Below are positions 19,342-28,604 of a DNA stretch of 64,000 nt, one piece after another; position 1 is the stretch's first letter; every line of letters starts with the position of its first letter. The stretch spans positions 47,693 through 111,692 of the forward strand of contig CAXCEI010000002.1 of assembly GCA_963981505.1 (NCBI GenBank), in the 5' to 3' direction. Both the position numbers and the translations under genes were made by a program. The notes under the pieces were generated by a model. That model was not told the DNA's origin. It worked only from the letters and a program-made list of their open reading frames with translations, and made no database searches. This stretch comes from OPU3-GD-OMZ sp001901525 (GTDB lineage: Bacteria; Pseudomonadota; Gammaproteobacteria; Methylococcales; Methylomonadaceae).

Positions 19342-20145
19342 CTAACGCCCTCTTTTCTTAACCATCATACCTCTAGATGGATTATAACCTTGAATTGCTA
19401 TGAATAAAAACAACAAAAGTGCCGAAATTGTAAAATACAAAGCCCCGGTTTCTAACTGCCCATATAATGCAAAACGAATCAATTCAACGCCTTTTGTAAA
19501 AGGATTAAACTCAGCCAACCGCGCTAACCATTCATTCGATTCCTGAAGTTTCCACAGCGGATATAAAGCGCTGGAAATAAAAAACATCGGAAAAATGACA
19601 AAATTCATAACCCCTGCAAAGTTTTCCAACTGCTTGATAAAAGATGACAATAGCATCCCAAGTGCACCGAGCATTAATCCAGAAACAACCAATGCCGGTA
19701 AAACCCATAAATAACCCATCACAGGTGGCTCAATGCCATACCACCAGGCAATGGCTAAAAACACATAACACTGCACAATCGAGACCGCTGTACCCGCCAG
19801 CAATTTACTCATTACCAAAAAACTGCGTGGCAGAGGGCTGACTAATAAAATACGCATACTACCCATTTCCCGGTCATACACCATAGACAATGAACTTTGC
19901 ATGCCATTGAATAGCTGAATCATCCCCAATAAACCCGGCGTAATATAGACCTCATATAAAATATATGTTTCATACGGCGGTGCAATTGCAATCCCTAAAG
20001 CTGACTTAAAGCCTGCAGCAAAAACAAACAACCATATTAAAGGTCTGACTAATGCTGAAACAAACCGTTCCCGTTGTTGTACAAAACGCCACAATTCACG
20101 GCCAACGATACCCCACATAGCTCTAAAATAATGAACTAACAACAT
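19342..20145 (-). CDS. ABC-2 type permease of the PQQ-associated ABC module
   Basis: The 267-residue protein has six hydrophobic segments and the ABC-2 permease pattern (GRELWRFVQQRERFVSALVRPLIW at the start; MGSMRILLVSPLPRSFLV in the central loop). It is the membrane part of a transporter whose ATPase lies 2 bp upstream. Its order with ATPase, beta-propeller and periplasmic binding-like genes matches the set repeatedly found beside PQQ-dependent alcohol dehydrogenase systems. The substrate is unknown, and I infer a role in periplasmic alcohol oxidation from the set only. Confidence 0.85.
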   Translation of the reverse strand: MLLVHYFRAMWGIVGRELWRFVQQRERFVSALVRPLIWLFVFAAGFKSALGIAIAPPYETYILYEVYITPGLLGMIQLFNGMQSSLSMVYDREMGSMRILLVSPLPRSFLVMSKLLAGTAVSIVQCYVFLAIAWWYGIEPPVMGYLWVLPALVVSGLMLGALGMLLSSFIKQLENFAGVMNFVIFPMFFISSALYPLWKLQESNEWLARLAEFNPFTKGVELIRFALYGQLETGALYFTISALLLFLFIAIQGYNPSRGMMVKKRGR

Positions 20146-20147
20146 TC

Positions 20148-20888
20148 CTATCTGGCCTCTTTCTGAGTCAATAACGCAAAGGCCCCCTGAAGATTATCGG
20201 CATTAACTTTCGCAATCACCTCATCAACCGTTCCCGTTATTTGAATTATTCCATTATGCAAAACAACTAATTGATCTGTTGGGTACACTTCATCGATCAA
20301 ATGCGTTGCCCAAAGAACCGCCAGTCCTTGCTCTTGCGTTAAGGCATGAATATAACTAACAATCGCTTGGCGTGACGGCACATCTAGCCCGACCGTCGGT
20401 TCATCTAACAATAACACCGAGGGTTTATGTAGTAATGCTCTGGCTATTTCCACACGGCGCCGGTGTCCCCCGTTTAAATGACGAATTTTTTCATGCAACC
20501 GCTCAAACATTTCAAAGCGCTCTAATTCCTGTTGAATTGTTTTATCGGCTTGTTTTCGTGAAATCCCATGAAGCGCGGCATGATACCGTAAATTCTGCTT
20601 AACGGTTAAATCCAGATCCAGTGTAGATTGTTGAAAAACCACACCCAATTGGGCTAATGCTTTATACGGCGACTTTTGAATATCATAATTAACCAACGCT
20701 ATTCGACCGTCCCTAGCATGGTAAAGACCAGTGATCAATGCAAATAACGTACTTTTACCGGCGCCGTTAGGGCCCAACAAAATACAGCATTGCCCTAATT
20801 GCACCTCGAAACTAACACCCGAAAGCGCCGTTTTTTTTCCATAAGAAAAAGCCAAATCATGAATTGAAAGCGCCCTTAAATCGGTCAT
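20148..20888 (-). CDS. ABC ATPase of the PQQ-associated ABC module
   Basis: The single nucleotide-binding domain shows GPNGAGKS (Walker A), LNGGHRRRVEIARALLHKPSVLLLDEP (signature and Walker B; the signature is LNGGH instead of LSGGQ) and the switch His in WATHLID. The ATG 20888 start overlaps the stop of the propeller gene as ATGA, which implies coupling. A frame open to 20909 is less likely. From this start the length is about 246 residues. It is followed after 2 bp by its permease. Confidence 0.88.
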   Translation of the reverse strand: MTDLRALSIHDLAFSYGKKTALSGVSFEVQLGQCCILLGPNGAGKSTLFALITGLYHARDGRIALVNYDIQKSPYKALAQLGVVFQQSTLDLDLTVKQNLRYHAALHGISRKQADKTIQQELERFEMFERLHEKIRHLNGGHRRRVEIARALLHKPSVLLLDEPTVGLDVPSRQAIVSYIHALTQEQGLAVLWATHLIDEVYPTDQLVVLHNGIIQITGTVDEVIAKVNADNLQGAFALLTQKEAR

Positions 20889-21865
20889 GGTTTTACTGCA
20901 AGCCCCCAAGGAAAATGCCCGACTTTAATTGACTTGGTCACTTTATGACGCGTTAAGTCAATGATAGAAACATCATTACTGACCCCGTTAGTACTGTAAA
21001 GGCGCTGATGATCCGGTGAAAAAGCTAAATTCCAAACACGCTCACCGACCAAGAGATAATCTTCTATTGCATAGGTTTTTGCATTAATAACGGCAACACG
21101 ATTGGCCGGTCCCATAGCCACATAAGCCCAACGCATCTCGGGATCAACCAAGACACCGACCGGTTGATTACGGTCAGCATTTAAGCCGGGAACAGCCAAG
21201 GTAATTGTTTTTATAATTTGGCGACTGTTAACATCCAAAATAGTAACGGTTCCTGCCAGCTCTGATGTCACCCATAGATATTGACTATCGGCTGTAAAAG
21301 AAACCCCGCGCGGTCTCGGGTCGACCAAAGTATTATCAATCACCTCATAACTAGCAGCGTCTATCCAATGAATCATATTGGTGGTTTCTGAGGCACTCAC
21401 TACCCACTGGCCATCAGGACTCACTGCAATCCCTTCCGGTTCGACGCCCACGCCTACGGAATGAATCACTTGCTTCTTATTAACATCAACAACAGAGACT
21501 AAACTGTCATCTTCATTAGAAACAAAAAGAACCTCATCTTTAGCATGCAGGGCAAAGGTTTCCGGGTCATCTCCCGAAGGTAAAATGCCTACAGGACTTA
21601 ACGTTTTCACATCAATGACCTGAATCACATGATCATCACTGGTTGCAACATATAACTGACTCTGATCATGGCTTAACACGATACCACGCGGTCGTTGCCC
21701 AACGGGAATAATCGTTAATAACACCCCCTGCTCAGGGTCAACGATTGCCACTGCATTATCTTTTTCAAGGGTAACATAAATAGTCTCAGCCGCTACTGAG
21801 TTGAGCCCAGACAATGCCCCTAACAATAATATAAAACGAACCCCGCTTATCATTCCTCTATTCAT
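20885..21865 (-). CDS. YVTN-type beta-propeller protein, PQQ-dependent catabolism-associated
   Basis: A signal peptide (SGVRFILLLGALSGLNSVAAE) is followed by about seven repeats of the YVTN kind, such as LYVATSDDHVIQVID, LFVSNEDDSLVSVVD and LWVTSELAGTVTILD, which should build a periplasmic beta-propeller. Such proteins accompany the PQQ-associated ABC module and may bind a partner enzyme or metal. In-frame starts exist at 21889, 21865 and 21853; 21865 overlaps the upstream stop (ATGAATAG) and keeps the signal peptide compact. It is translationally coupled on both sides. Confidence 0.85.
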   Translation of the reverse strand: MNRGMISGVRFILLLGALSGLNSVAAETIYVTLEKDNAVAIVDPEQGVLLTIIPVGQRPRGIVLSHDQSQLYVATSDDHVIQVIDVKTLSPVGILPSGDDPETFALHAKDEVLFVSNEDDSLVSVVDVNKKQVIHSVGVGVEPEGIAVSPDGQWVVSASETTNMIHWIDAASYEVIDNTLVDPRPRGVSFTADSQYLWVTSELAGTVTILDVNSRQIIKTITLAVPGLNADRNQPVGVLVDPEMRWAYVAMGPANRVAVINAKTYAIEDYLLVGERVWNLAFSPDHQRLYSTNGVSNDVSIIDLTRHKVTKSIKVGHFPWGLAVKP

Positions 21866-23030
21866 CGCATTGTGTTTCTCTGTGATCATAACCTAACGTA
21901 TCAAGCTCAGTAACGGGATGTAAAAAACCTGCAATCGGCGCTGTGGCAACCATAGAGCGGGCCGCTGCTAACAGAACGGGTTGCCTTAATTGACCATTCC
22001 ATGATCGAAATGATAAAGGCTTGCCTTTATAACCCTGTAAGGTGAATTGATCACCGAGCAAATAAGCCTTAATTTGCTCTGGATCACCTGAACCTGTTCT
22101 AATAATCGCCTCCCCATAACTACGAATAGCTAAATAGGCCGCATAATCTTTTTCTGTCATCCGCCGCCCTGATTGTGCTTTAAAACGATTTTGTATTTGC
22201 ACAGCACCCCACTGCTCATGGGTTCTATGCCATGCAGTAGGCACCAACCCCTGTGTTCCTATAACAGGTCTGGGCTTCCAGGTTCGGTAACTTAAGTACT
22301 CACCAAAAAGACCTTGTTCATCGGCCACCACCAAAACATCATAGTCGACACCCTGAGTAAAGACAGGCACTTCTCCTTGTGCGGTTCTTCGCGCATCATA
22401 ATCATGCACCCATGTTTTCTCAGTGACAATAGTACTGCCAAAGCGCTTGGCTGCTCGCCTCAGGGCTTGAGCAAAAAGCTTATCCTCGTCAGTTGGCCCC
22501 AAGACTAAAAACCATCTCCTCCAACGTTTCTTTAATAAATACTGGGCCAGTGCATCTGCCCGCATGGCTCGACTGGGTGCAATATGAAACAAATGATCAC
22601 CACACCCTTGTTGACGGAAACTATCCGCACGTGAAACTACATCCATAATAAGCGCAGATTGCGCAGCAGCTAACGGCTTAATACGCGCTAAGGCGTTATC
22701 ATCCAGTGCCGCCACAAGCAACGATTTATTTTCAATAAAGGTATGGATATCGGCGTCACTGACACTACTTTCAGGCCATTTCTTTTCAATGAGAACAAAA
22801 TTATGCCCGGTAAATTTTCCAGTTGTATTGTTATCTTGAATGGCTAACAAAGCTCCCTGCAAGCCGTCATCCTTAGGAATAGTGTCAAGATTTGATAAGG
22901 CCGGCTTACGGAACTGTTCTTGCGAAACATAGACAACTTCAATAAGGTCAGTATGCGCGCTGAAAGCATTAAACGGAATCAATATAAAAATCAACGACAA
23001 ACAAAACAGGTGTTTAGTAAAAAAATTCAT
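21858..23030 (-). CDS. Periplasmic ABC substrate-binding-like protein, PQQ-associated
   Basis: From ATG 23030 the product is 390 residues with a signal peptide ending FNAFSA. The body has the periplasmic-binding fold of the branched-chain amino-acid type, with the C-terminal region around TEKDYAAYLAIRSYGEAIIRTG. It belongs by pattern and context to the substrate-binding-like proteins of PQQ-dependent alcohol oxidation loci. Earlier starts up to 23114 would put 28 charged residues before the signal peptide, so I reject them. It heads the four-gene leftward unit. The ligand is unknown. Confidence 0.82.
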   Translation of the reverse strand: MNFFTKHLFCLSLIFILIPFNAFSAHTDLIEVVYVSQEQFRKPALSNLDTIPKDDGLQGALLAIQDNNTTGKFTGHNFVLIEKKWPESSVSDADIHTFIENKSLLVAALDDNALARIKPLAAAQSALIMDVVSRADSFRQQGCGDHLFHIAPSRAMRADALAQYLLKKRWRRWFLVLGPTDEDKLFAQALRRAAKRFGSTIVTEKTWVHDYDARRTAQGEVPVFTQGVDYDVLVVADEQGLFGEYLSYRTWKPRPVIGTQGLVPTAWHRTHEQWGAVQIQNRFKAQSGRRMTEKDYAAYLAIRSYGEAIIRTGSGDPEQIKAYLLGDQFTLQGYKGKPLSFRSWNGQLRQPVLLAAARSMVATAPIAGFLHPVTELDTLGYDHRETQCDE

Positions 23031-23241
23031 AATGCGTGATTTATTAAAATTCAAAACATTGACCCCCCATTGACCGTAATACATTTTCCGTAAACGCCCA
23101 CCGGTCATTACCACTTAGGCTGGCTATTATGCCTTATTCGTTTACTAAAATTACAAGAAATTATAAACCGATATTTATTCTTAATCGCAAAATTAGTCTA
23201 TGCTAAACAACTGATTTGTTTTAATAGGATACGGTCACACT

Positions 23242-24078
23242 ATGCAAGCCCCCTACCTTGATCAAATAACGCTCTACCCGATCAAATCCTTAGCAGGTAT
23301 ATCGGTTAATCAATGGCCGGTAACCCCACGCGGTTTACAATATGACCGTCAATGGATGCTTGTTGATCAAAAAGGGCGCTTTTTAAGTCAACGTCAACTC
23401 CCCCAAATGTCGCTCATAGAAACAGCTATTACTGAGCATCAATTAATATTATCCGCTAACGGCGTTGAAAACCTAACTCTCGCCTTAGCACCAAAAAAAG
23501 AAGAAGAACGGGCTGTTTCAATTTGGAACGATCAATGTATGAGCTGGCGGGTCTCAAAGACCGCTGATGAATGGCTGAGCGACGTTTTGAATTGTGCTTG
23601 CCAATTAGTCTATCAACCCCAACATCATACCCGCCTTATCGATCAAAATTTTGGCACGCCCTCTGACCAAATTTACTTTTCCGATGGCTTTCCTTTTTTA
23701 TTAATCTCGGACAGTTCCTTAACCAGCTTAAATTCAGCCATGAACCTTTCACTCCCTATGTCACGATTTAGGCCCAACTTGGTCATTACCAATTGTCCCG
23801 GCTATGCAGAAGATTTTTGGCGTGAAATCCAGTTAGGTGAAATTTCTTTCAGACTCCCTAAACCTTGCTCGCGCTGTGCTATTACAACCATTGACACCAC
23901 AACGGGTTTAATGGGAAAAGAGCCTTTATCAACACTGAATCGACTCCGAAAATGGCACAATCAAGTGTTTTTTGGCCAAAATGCAATACATGATAATACC
24001 GGTGTATTACGTATCGGCGACCCTTTAAGAGTCAACCGGGAAGGGCCACAACAACCCCCTATTGACGCTGACTCATGA
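23242..24078 (+). CDS. MOSC-domain protein (YcbX/mARC-like, without ferredoxin domain)
   Basis: The 278-residue protein begins with an MOSC N-terminal beta barrel (LYPIKSLAGISV, then GLQYDRQWMLVD) and ends with the MOSC domain containing FRPNLVI and KPCSRCAITTID, where the first Cys of the pair is the expected molybdenum ligand. Family members reduce N-hydroxylated compounds using the molybdenum cofactor. E. coli YcbX carries an extra C-terminal ferredoxin domain that is absent here, so an outside electron donor would be needed. Start ATG 23242. It stands alone upstream of an ABC exporter. Confidence 0.85.
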   Translation: MQAPYLDQITLYPIKSLAGISVNQWPVTPRGLQYDRQWMLVDQKGRFLSQRQLPQMSLIETAITEHQLILSANGVENLTLALAPKKEEERAVSIWNDQCMSWRVSKTADEWLSDVLNCACQLVYQPQHHTRLIDQNFGTPSDQIYFSDGFPFLLISDSSLTSLNSAMNLSLPMSRFRPNLVITNCPGYAEDFWREIQLGEISFRLPKPCSRCAITTIDTTTGLMGKEPLSTLNRLRKWHNQVFFGQNAIHDNTGVLRIGDPLRVNREGPQQPPIDADS

Positions 24079-24141
24079 TAAAATGAGGGTTATTTCAACC
24101 GGTCTTTTTACCATCCTTATCAATACACCTAGCTGCTCGAC

Positions 24142-25944
24142 GTGACTACCCTGCCTTTCAACCTAAAACCCAAAAATATTACCTGGTCCGATATTTATCA
24201 ACTGGCTCTCACGCATAAATCAAAATTAATCAGCGCCCATTTCATGGCCATATTGGCCACCCTTGCCAGTGTTCCAATCCCTCTACTTATGCCCTTGTTG
24301 GTGGATGAGATCTTACTCAACAAACCCGGCATTACCCTAACAACGCTGAATCAACTGCTTCCGGAACCGTGGCATAATCCTACGCTTTACATTGTCACTA
24401 TCTTAGTGATGAGTCTAATTCTTCGACTTATTTCTACCGGCTTTGCCATTCTACAAAGTCGCTGTTTTGTCTTAATTTCAAAAGATATCATTTTTCATTT
24501 ACGTTGCCGGCTTATACATGCACTACAAAAAGTCTCAATGAAAGAATACGAGACCCTGGGTTCTGGACGCGTCATTTCCCATTTAGTAACTGACCTAGAA
24601 ACACTCGATGCATTCATTGGTTCCACGGTCAGTAAATTGCTAATTTCAATATTATCCATTACCGGTATCGCTATCATTCTGTTATGGATTCACTGGCAAC
24701 TCGGCTTATTTATTTTACTGCTTAATCCCATTGTTATTTATTTCACGCGCTTAGCAGGTAAACGAATAAAAGCCTTAAAAACTAATGAAAATACGGCCAT
24801 CAGCCTATTCCAGCAATCTTTAACAGATACCTTGGAAGCCATTCACCAAATCCGTGCCAGTAACCGTGATCAGCATTATTTTAATGAACTCAAAAAAACA
24901 GCCTATACCGTTAAAACAACCGCAACCACATTTGCATGGAAAAACGATGCTGCAAACCGGCTCAGCTTTATAATTTTCTTATTTGGCTTTGATATTTTTC
25001 GTGCCCTATCAATGTTAATGGTTTTATATTCAGGACTTTCCATTGGTCAAATGCTTGCCGTCTTTGGTTACCTCTGGCTCATGATGGGACCCATTCAGGA
25101 AATACTCGGCATTCAATACGCTTATTTTAGTGCCAAAGCTGCCTTATTACGCCTCAACAACCTAAGCAATTTAATACAAGAACCCATTATTGTAGAAAGT
25201 AGAAACCCTTTCTCCAAAAATCACACTTCCAGCCTTACTATTGAAAACCTGCACTTTCATTACACCGCCTCCCAACCTATCTTAAATGGCGTTAATCTTC
25301 ACATTCCGGCAGGACACAAAGTTGCGCTGGTTGGTGCGAGTGGCGGTGGAAAATCAACCTTAATTCAAATCCTCATTGGGCTATACCCGACCATTCAAGG
25401 GCAAATATACTATGATGGTGTCGCCATGAGCCAGATCGGACTTAATACCATTCGAGAAAACGTAGTCACTGTCTTACAAAATCCAATTCTTTTTAATGAT
25501 ACGATCAGAGCTAATCTTACCTTAGGCCACGACTATCATGATGCCGAATTATGGGAAGCTTTAGAAATTTCTCAACTCAAGACCACTGTTAAAGGTCTTA
25601 CCCAAAAACTTGATACCCCGGTAGGTCGTCAAGGTTTAAAGTTATCAGGTGGACAGCGACAACGTCTGGCTATTGCCCGTATGGTTCTTTCTAAGCCCAA
25701 CATTGTCATTTTAGACGAAGCCACCTCTGCGCTTGATAGCAAGGTTGAAAATGATTTACACAATGCACTAAAAGGATTTTTAAAGAACCGAACAACTATC
25801 ATTATTGCCCATCGACTGAGCGCCGTAAAACAAGCAGATCACGTTTATGTCTTTGAAAATGGCCAAATTTGTCAACAAGGCCACCCCGATGTACTGATTA
25901 ACCAAAAAGGACTCTATGCTAAGTTATACGGTGAACTACAATGA
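24142..25944 (+). CDS. ABC exporter, fused membrane and ATPase domains
   Basis: The 600-residue half-transporter has about six membrane helices in residues 30-320 and an ATPase domain from about 365. Motifs are GASGGGKST (Walker A), LSGGQRQRLAIARMVLSKPNIVILDEATSALD (signature, Walker B) and the switch His in IIAHRLS. It resembles MsbA/LmrA-type exporters, and the substrate (lipid, drug or peptide) cannot be told. The start is GTG 24142. The stop overlaps the start of the PHP gene by 4 bp (ATGA). Confidence 0.88.
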   Translation: MTTLPFNLKPKNITWSDIYQLALTHKSKLISAHFMAILATLASVPIPLLMPLLVDEILLNKPGITLTTLNQLLPEPWHNPTLYIVTILVMSLILRLISTGFAILQSRCFVLISKDIIFHLRCRLIHALQKVSMKEYETLGSGRVISHLVTDLETLDAFIGSTVSKLLISILSITGIAIILLWIHWQLGLFILLLNPIVIYFTRLAGKRIKALKTNENTAISLFQQSLTDTLEAIHQIRASNRDQHYFNELKKTAYTVKTTATTFAWKNDAANRLSFIIFLFGFDIFRALSMLMVLYSGLSIGQMLAVFGYLWLMMGPIQEILGIQYAYFSAKAALLRLNNLSNLIQEPIIVESRNPFSKNHTSSLTIENLHFHYTASQPILNGVNLHIPAGHKVALVGASGGGKSTLIQILIGLYPTIQGQIYYDGVAMSQIGLNTIRENVVTVLQNPILFNDTIRANLTLGHDYHDAELWEALEISQLKTTVKGLTQKLDTPVGRQGLKLSGGQRQRLAIARMVLSKPNIVILDEATSALDSKVENDLHNALKGFLKNRTTIIIAHRLSAVKQADHVYVFENGQICQQGHPDVLINQKGLYAKLYGELQ

Positions 25945-26771
25945 CCTTTAAGATTGATTTGCACTGTCACTCCAATTTCTCTGACGGTGCCTTATCCCCC
26001 AAGGACCTAATAACACGCGCCCAATCACAACAAGTCAGTCACTTAGCACTCACTGATCATGACACCACGGCGGGCTTAACCGAAGCCGGTATTTACGCCA
26101 AAACCAGCCATTTAACCTTAATCAACGGTATTGAACTGTCCACTACGTGGAATAATCGTTGTTTTCACATTGTGGGTATTAATATTGACCCCGATGCCTG
26201 CGCTCTGCAAAGCGGGACTTTATTATTAGGTCAAACCCGATTAGAGCGCGCGGAAAAAATTGCTTTAAAACTCGCCAAAAGAAGAATTCCCGGCGCAATG
26301 GATTACGTGTTAAAAAAAGCAGGTCACGGTATGATTACGCGTTCTCATTTCGCCCAATTCTTATTAGAAGAAAATCATGTCAGCTCTTTTCAAAATGCAT
26401 TTGATAAATATTTGGGTGCTGGTAAATCGGCTTTTGTCAGTACCTCTTGGATTGAATTAGAAACCGCAATCAACTGGATTAGCGATTCTGGCGGCCATGC
26501 CATTATTGCTCATCCTTTACGGTATAAACTAACTAATAGCTGGTTAAAAAGATTTTTAACCGCATTCAAACTGGCCGGTGGGATCGGTATTGAAGTCGTC
26601 ACTGGCAATAACAATCCGGATGACATACGCAGGGCAGGCCAATTTGCACTCACGTTTGACCTTTATGGCTCTGTTGGATCAGACTTTCACTCTGATAAAA
26701 ACAAGTGGGTTGAACTCGGTCGTTTAGCCCCACTTCCCCGTGACATTAAACCCATTTGGGATTTATTTTAA
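25941..26771 (+). CDS. PHP-domain phosphoesterase, RNase AM (YciV) family
   Basis: PHP metal-binding motifs are complete: DLHCHSNFSDGALSP (motif I), LTDHDTTAG (II), IIAHPLRYK (III) and VGSDFHSD (IV). YciV proteins of this size (276 residues) act as 5'-3' exonucleases on short RNAs and on the 5' end of 23S, 16S and 5S rRNA precursors. A 3',5'-nucleotide bisphosphate activity is also known in the family. It is translationally coupled to the ABC exporter before it, a pairing with no obvious logic. Confidence 0.88.
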   Translation: MTFKIDLHCHSNFSDGALSPKDLITRAQSQQVSHLALTDHDTTAGLTEAGIYAKTSHLTLINGIELSTTWNNRCFHIVGINIDPDACALQSGTLLLGQTRLERAEKIALKLAKRRIPGAMDYVLKKAGHGMITRSHFAQFLLEENHVSSFQNAFDKYLGAGKSAFVSTSWIELETAINWISDSGGHAIIAHPLRYKLTNSWLKRFLTAFKLAGGIGIEVVTGNNNPDDIRRAGQFALTFDLYGSVGSDFHSDKNKWVELGRLAPLPRDIKPIWDLF

Positions 26772-26792
26772 TCACCGTTATCTTATCGACTT

Positions 26793-27230
26793 ATGACTCA
26801 AAAAGCCTTCTGGGAAGAAAAAGAACTGTCTGAAATGACTCACGACGAATGGGAGTCTTTATGTGACTCATGTGGTAAATGCTGTTTACATAAACTGGAA
26901 GACGAATACACCGGTGAAATATTTTATACCAGTGTTGTTTGTGATCTCATCAATCTTGATAAATGTAACTGCACAAGATATTCCGAACGAACTGATTTAG
27001 TGCCCGACTGCCTTAACCTGAAACAGCATAATTTCAGTGAATATACCTGGCTGCCCTCAACCTGTGCCTATAAATTATTAGCTGACGGCGAAAAGCTCCC
27101 AGATTGGCACCCTTTAATTTCAAATCATAAAGAATCTGTTCACGATGCCGGTGTTTCAATACGCAGTTATGCCATGAAAGAATCTCAAGTCCATTCTGTT
27201 GAAGAACATATTATCCACTGGCTGGATTAA
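26793..27230 (+). CDS. YcgN-like cysteine-cluster protein (UPF0260)
   Basis: The 145-residue protein starts FWEEKELSEMTHDEWESLCD and has the cysteine pattern CDSCGKCCLHKLED, CDLINLDKCNCTRY, PDCLNL and STCAYKLL. This matches the UPF0260 family, thought to bind a zinc or iron-sulfur centre through the conserved cysteines. The biochemical role is unknown. It is 21 bp downstream of the PHP gene on the same strand, and thus probably cotranscribed. Confidence 0.9.
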   Translation: MTQKAFWEEKELSEMTHDEWESLCDSCGKCCLHKLEDEYTGEIFYTSVVCDLINLDKCNCTRYSERTDLVPDCLNLKQHNFSEYTWLPSTCAYKLLADGEKLPDWHPLISNHKESVHDAGVSIRSYAMKESQVHSVEEHIIHWLD

Positions 27231-27249
27231 CTAACGACTGAGTTGTGAA

Positions 27250-27537
27250 TCAGGTCTTCTCTATCCAGGTAGAAAGTGCCTCGATAACTTCCTTAGCCTG
27301 TTTCTCACTGGAAATATTAAATTTTGATTTCTGCTGATATTCGCCATTTCTTTTTTGGTAACGACGAATCGTATACTTATCAGGACCGTATTCTTCTGCG
27401 CTACGATTCCAATCTTGATAACGGTATATTATCGTTGACCACGCACCTTTACTTAATACCTTCTTATCCAGTTCTTTAACGGTTTGAATCTCACCATCCA
27501 TATAATTAACGGTTAATTCATCTATTGTTTCAGCCAT
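27250..27537 (-). CDS. Small PC4-fold-like protein of unknown function
   Basis: The 95-residue product is acidic at the start (MAETIDELTVNYMDGEI) and then has alternating polar and aromatic strands (GAWSTIIYRYQDWN, YTIRRYQKRNGEYQQKSKFNISS), with a final helix (KQAKEVIEALSTWIEKT). The order of strands then one helix, with basic and aromatic surface residues, resembles the transcriptional coactivator PC4 fold that binds single-stranded DNA. This is inference, not a family assignment. It is convergent with ycgN and 19 bp from the propeller gene upstream. Confidence 0.6.
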   Translation of the reverse strand: MAETIDELTVNYMDGEIQTVKELDKKVLSKGAWSTIIYRYQDWNRSAEEYGPDKYTIRRYQKRNGEYQQKSKFNISSEKQAKEVIEALSTWIEKT

Positions 27538-27556
27538 CTCAGTTCCTTAAAATTTG

Positions 27557-28573
27557 TTATTGAATTTCAGTAATAAATTGTCCAAAAGCCCGACTTCCAT
27601 CCCCGGTTTTAATCGTTGTTACAACGGTTAAGGTCTTGGCATCGATCACGGTAACAGTACCATCATACCAATTCGCAACATAGACCCGCTCGCCATCAGG
27701 GTGCGTGCTAATACCTTCCGGTTTTTCACCCACTTCAATTTGTTTTATTTCTGTCAACGTCTGCGTATCAATCACTGAAACAGTGGTGTCATCTTGGTTG
27801 GTAACAAATAATAAAGTGTCTTGCAATGCTAAAGCACTGGCATAAGGACGACTGCCAACCTGAACTTTACCCACTCTTTTTAAGCCTGCTGTTGTTAAAA
27901 TTGAAACATCATCGCTCTCGACATTAGCAACATAAATTCGCTGCCCGTTCTGGTCAAGGGTCAGACCAAATGGATGCGTGCCAACCTTAGTTGTATTCCT
28001 TATCTTAAAGGTGTTCAGGTCAATTTGGGAAACACTGTTGTCAACACGGTTAGCGACATAAAGCCACCGGTCATCTGGACTGACAGCCATGCCCGAAGGG
28101 GATTGACCAACGGAAATCGTCGTTAATAACTCAAAATCATTAGTCTCAAAAACGGCAATATTATTTTCATACCAATCGGCCACAAAAACACGTTCGCCTT
28201 GGTTATCACTGACAATCCCCAAAGCGCCATTACTGGTCGTGACCTTGCGTTTAATTTTAAAGTTATTAGCATCGAGAACGCTAAAACCATTCCCTATCGG
28301 CGTGCTGATATACACTTGTGATTTTTGCCTATTAACGGCAACGCCAACAGGCTTACCTGTTACCGTAACTGTTTCAATCACTTCATTACTTGCTGTGTCA
28401 ATCACTGAAACATTATTATCCAATTGATTGGAAATAAAGGCAAAAGATGCCGCGACAGCTAAAGATGGCACCCCTGCTAAAACCAGTAAAACAATGACAC
28501 CATACCTTGTCATCTTAGAATTTATTGACACTTTAGAATTATTAAATAAATCTAATTTAAGTACCGTTATCAT
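27557..28573 (-). CDS. YVTN-family beta-propeller protein (second copy)
   Basis: The 338-residue product has a membrane signal (YGVIVLLVLAGVPSLAVAA) and about seven repeats, including VYISTPIGNGFSVLD, VFVADWYENNIAVFE, LYVANRVDNSVSQID, IYVANVESDDVSI and VYVANWYDGTVTVID. It should fold as a secreted seven-bladed propeller. It differs clearly in sequence from the propeller at 20885-21865. It is 31 bp downstream of the MxaD-like gene in the same direction, so a shared transcript is likely. ATG 28513 is an alternative start that leaves a shorter signal peptide. Confidence 0.85.
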   Translation of the reverse strand: MITVLKLDLFNNSKVSINSKMTRYGVIVLLVLAGVPSLAVAASFAFISNQLDNNVSVIDTASNEVIETVTVTGKPVGVAVNRQKSQVYISTPIGNGFSVLDANNFKIKRKVTTSNGALGIVSDNQGERVFVADWYENNIAVFETNDFELLTTISVGQSPSGMAVSPDDRWLYVANRVDNSVSQIDLNTFKIRNTTKVGTHPFGLTLDQNGQRIYVANVESDDVSILTTAGLKRVGKVQVGSRPYASALALQDTLLFVTNQDDTTVSVIDTQTLTEIKQIEVGEKPEGISTHPDGERVYVANWYDGTVTVIDAKTLTVVTTIKTGDGSRAFGQFITEIQ

Positions 28574-28604
28574 GCCAATAAATTCCTGAGTGACATGTGA
28601 ATAG

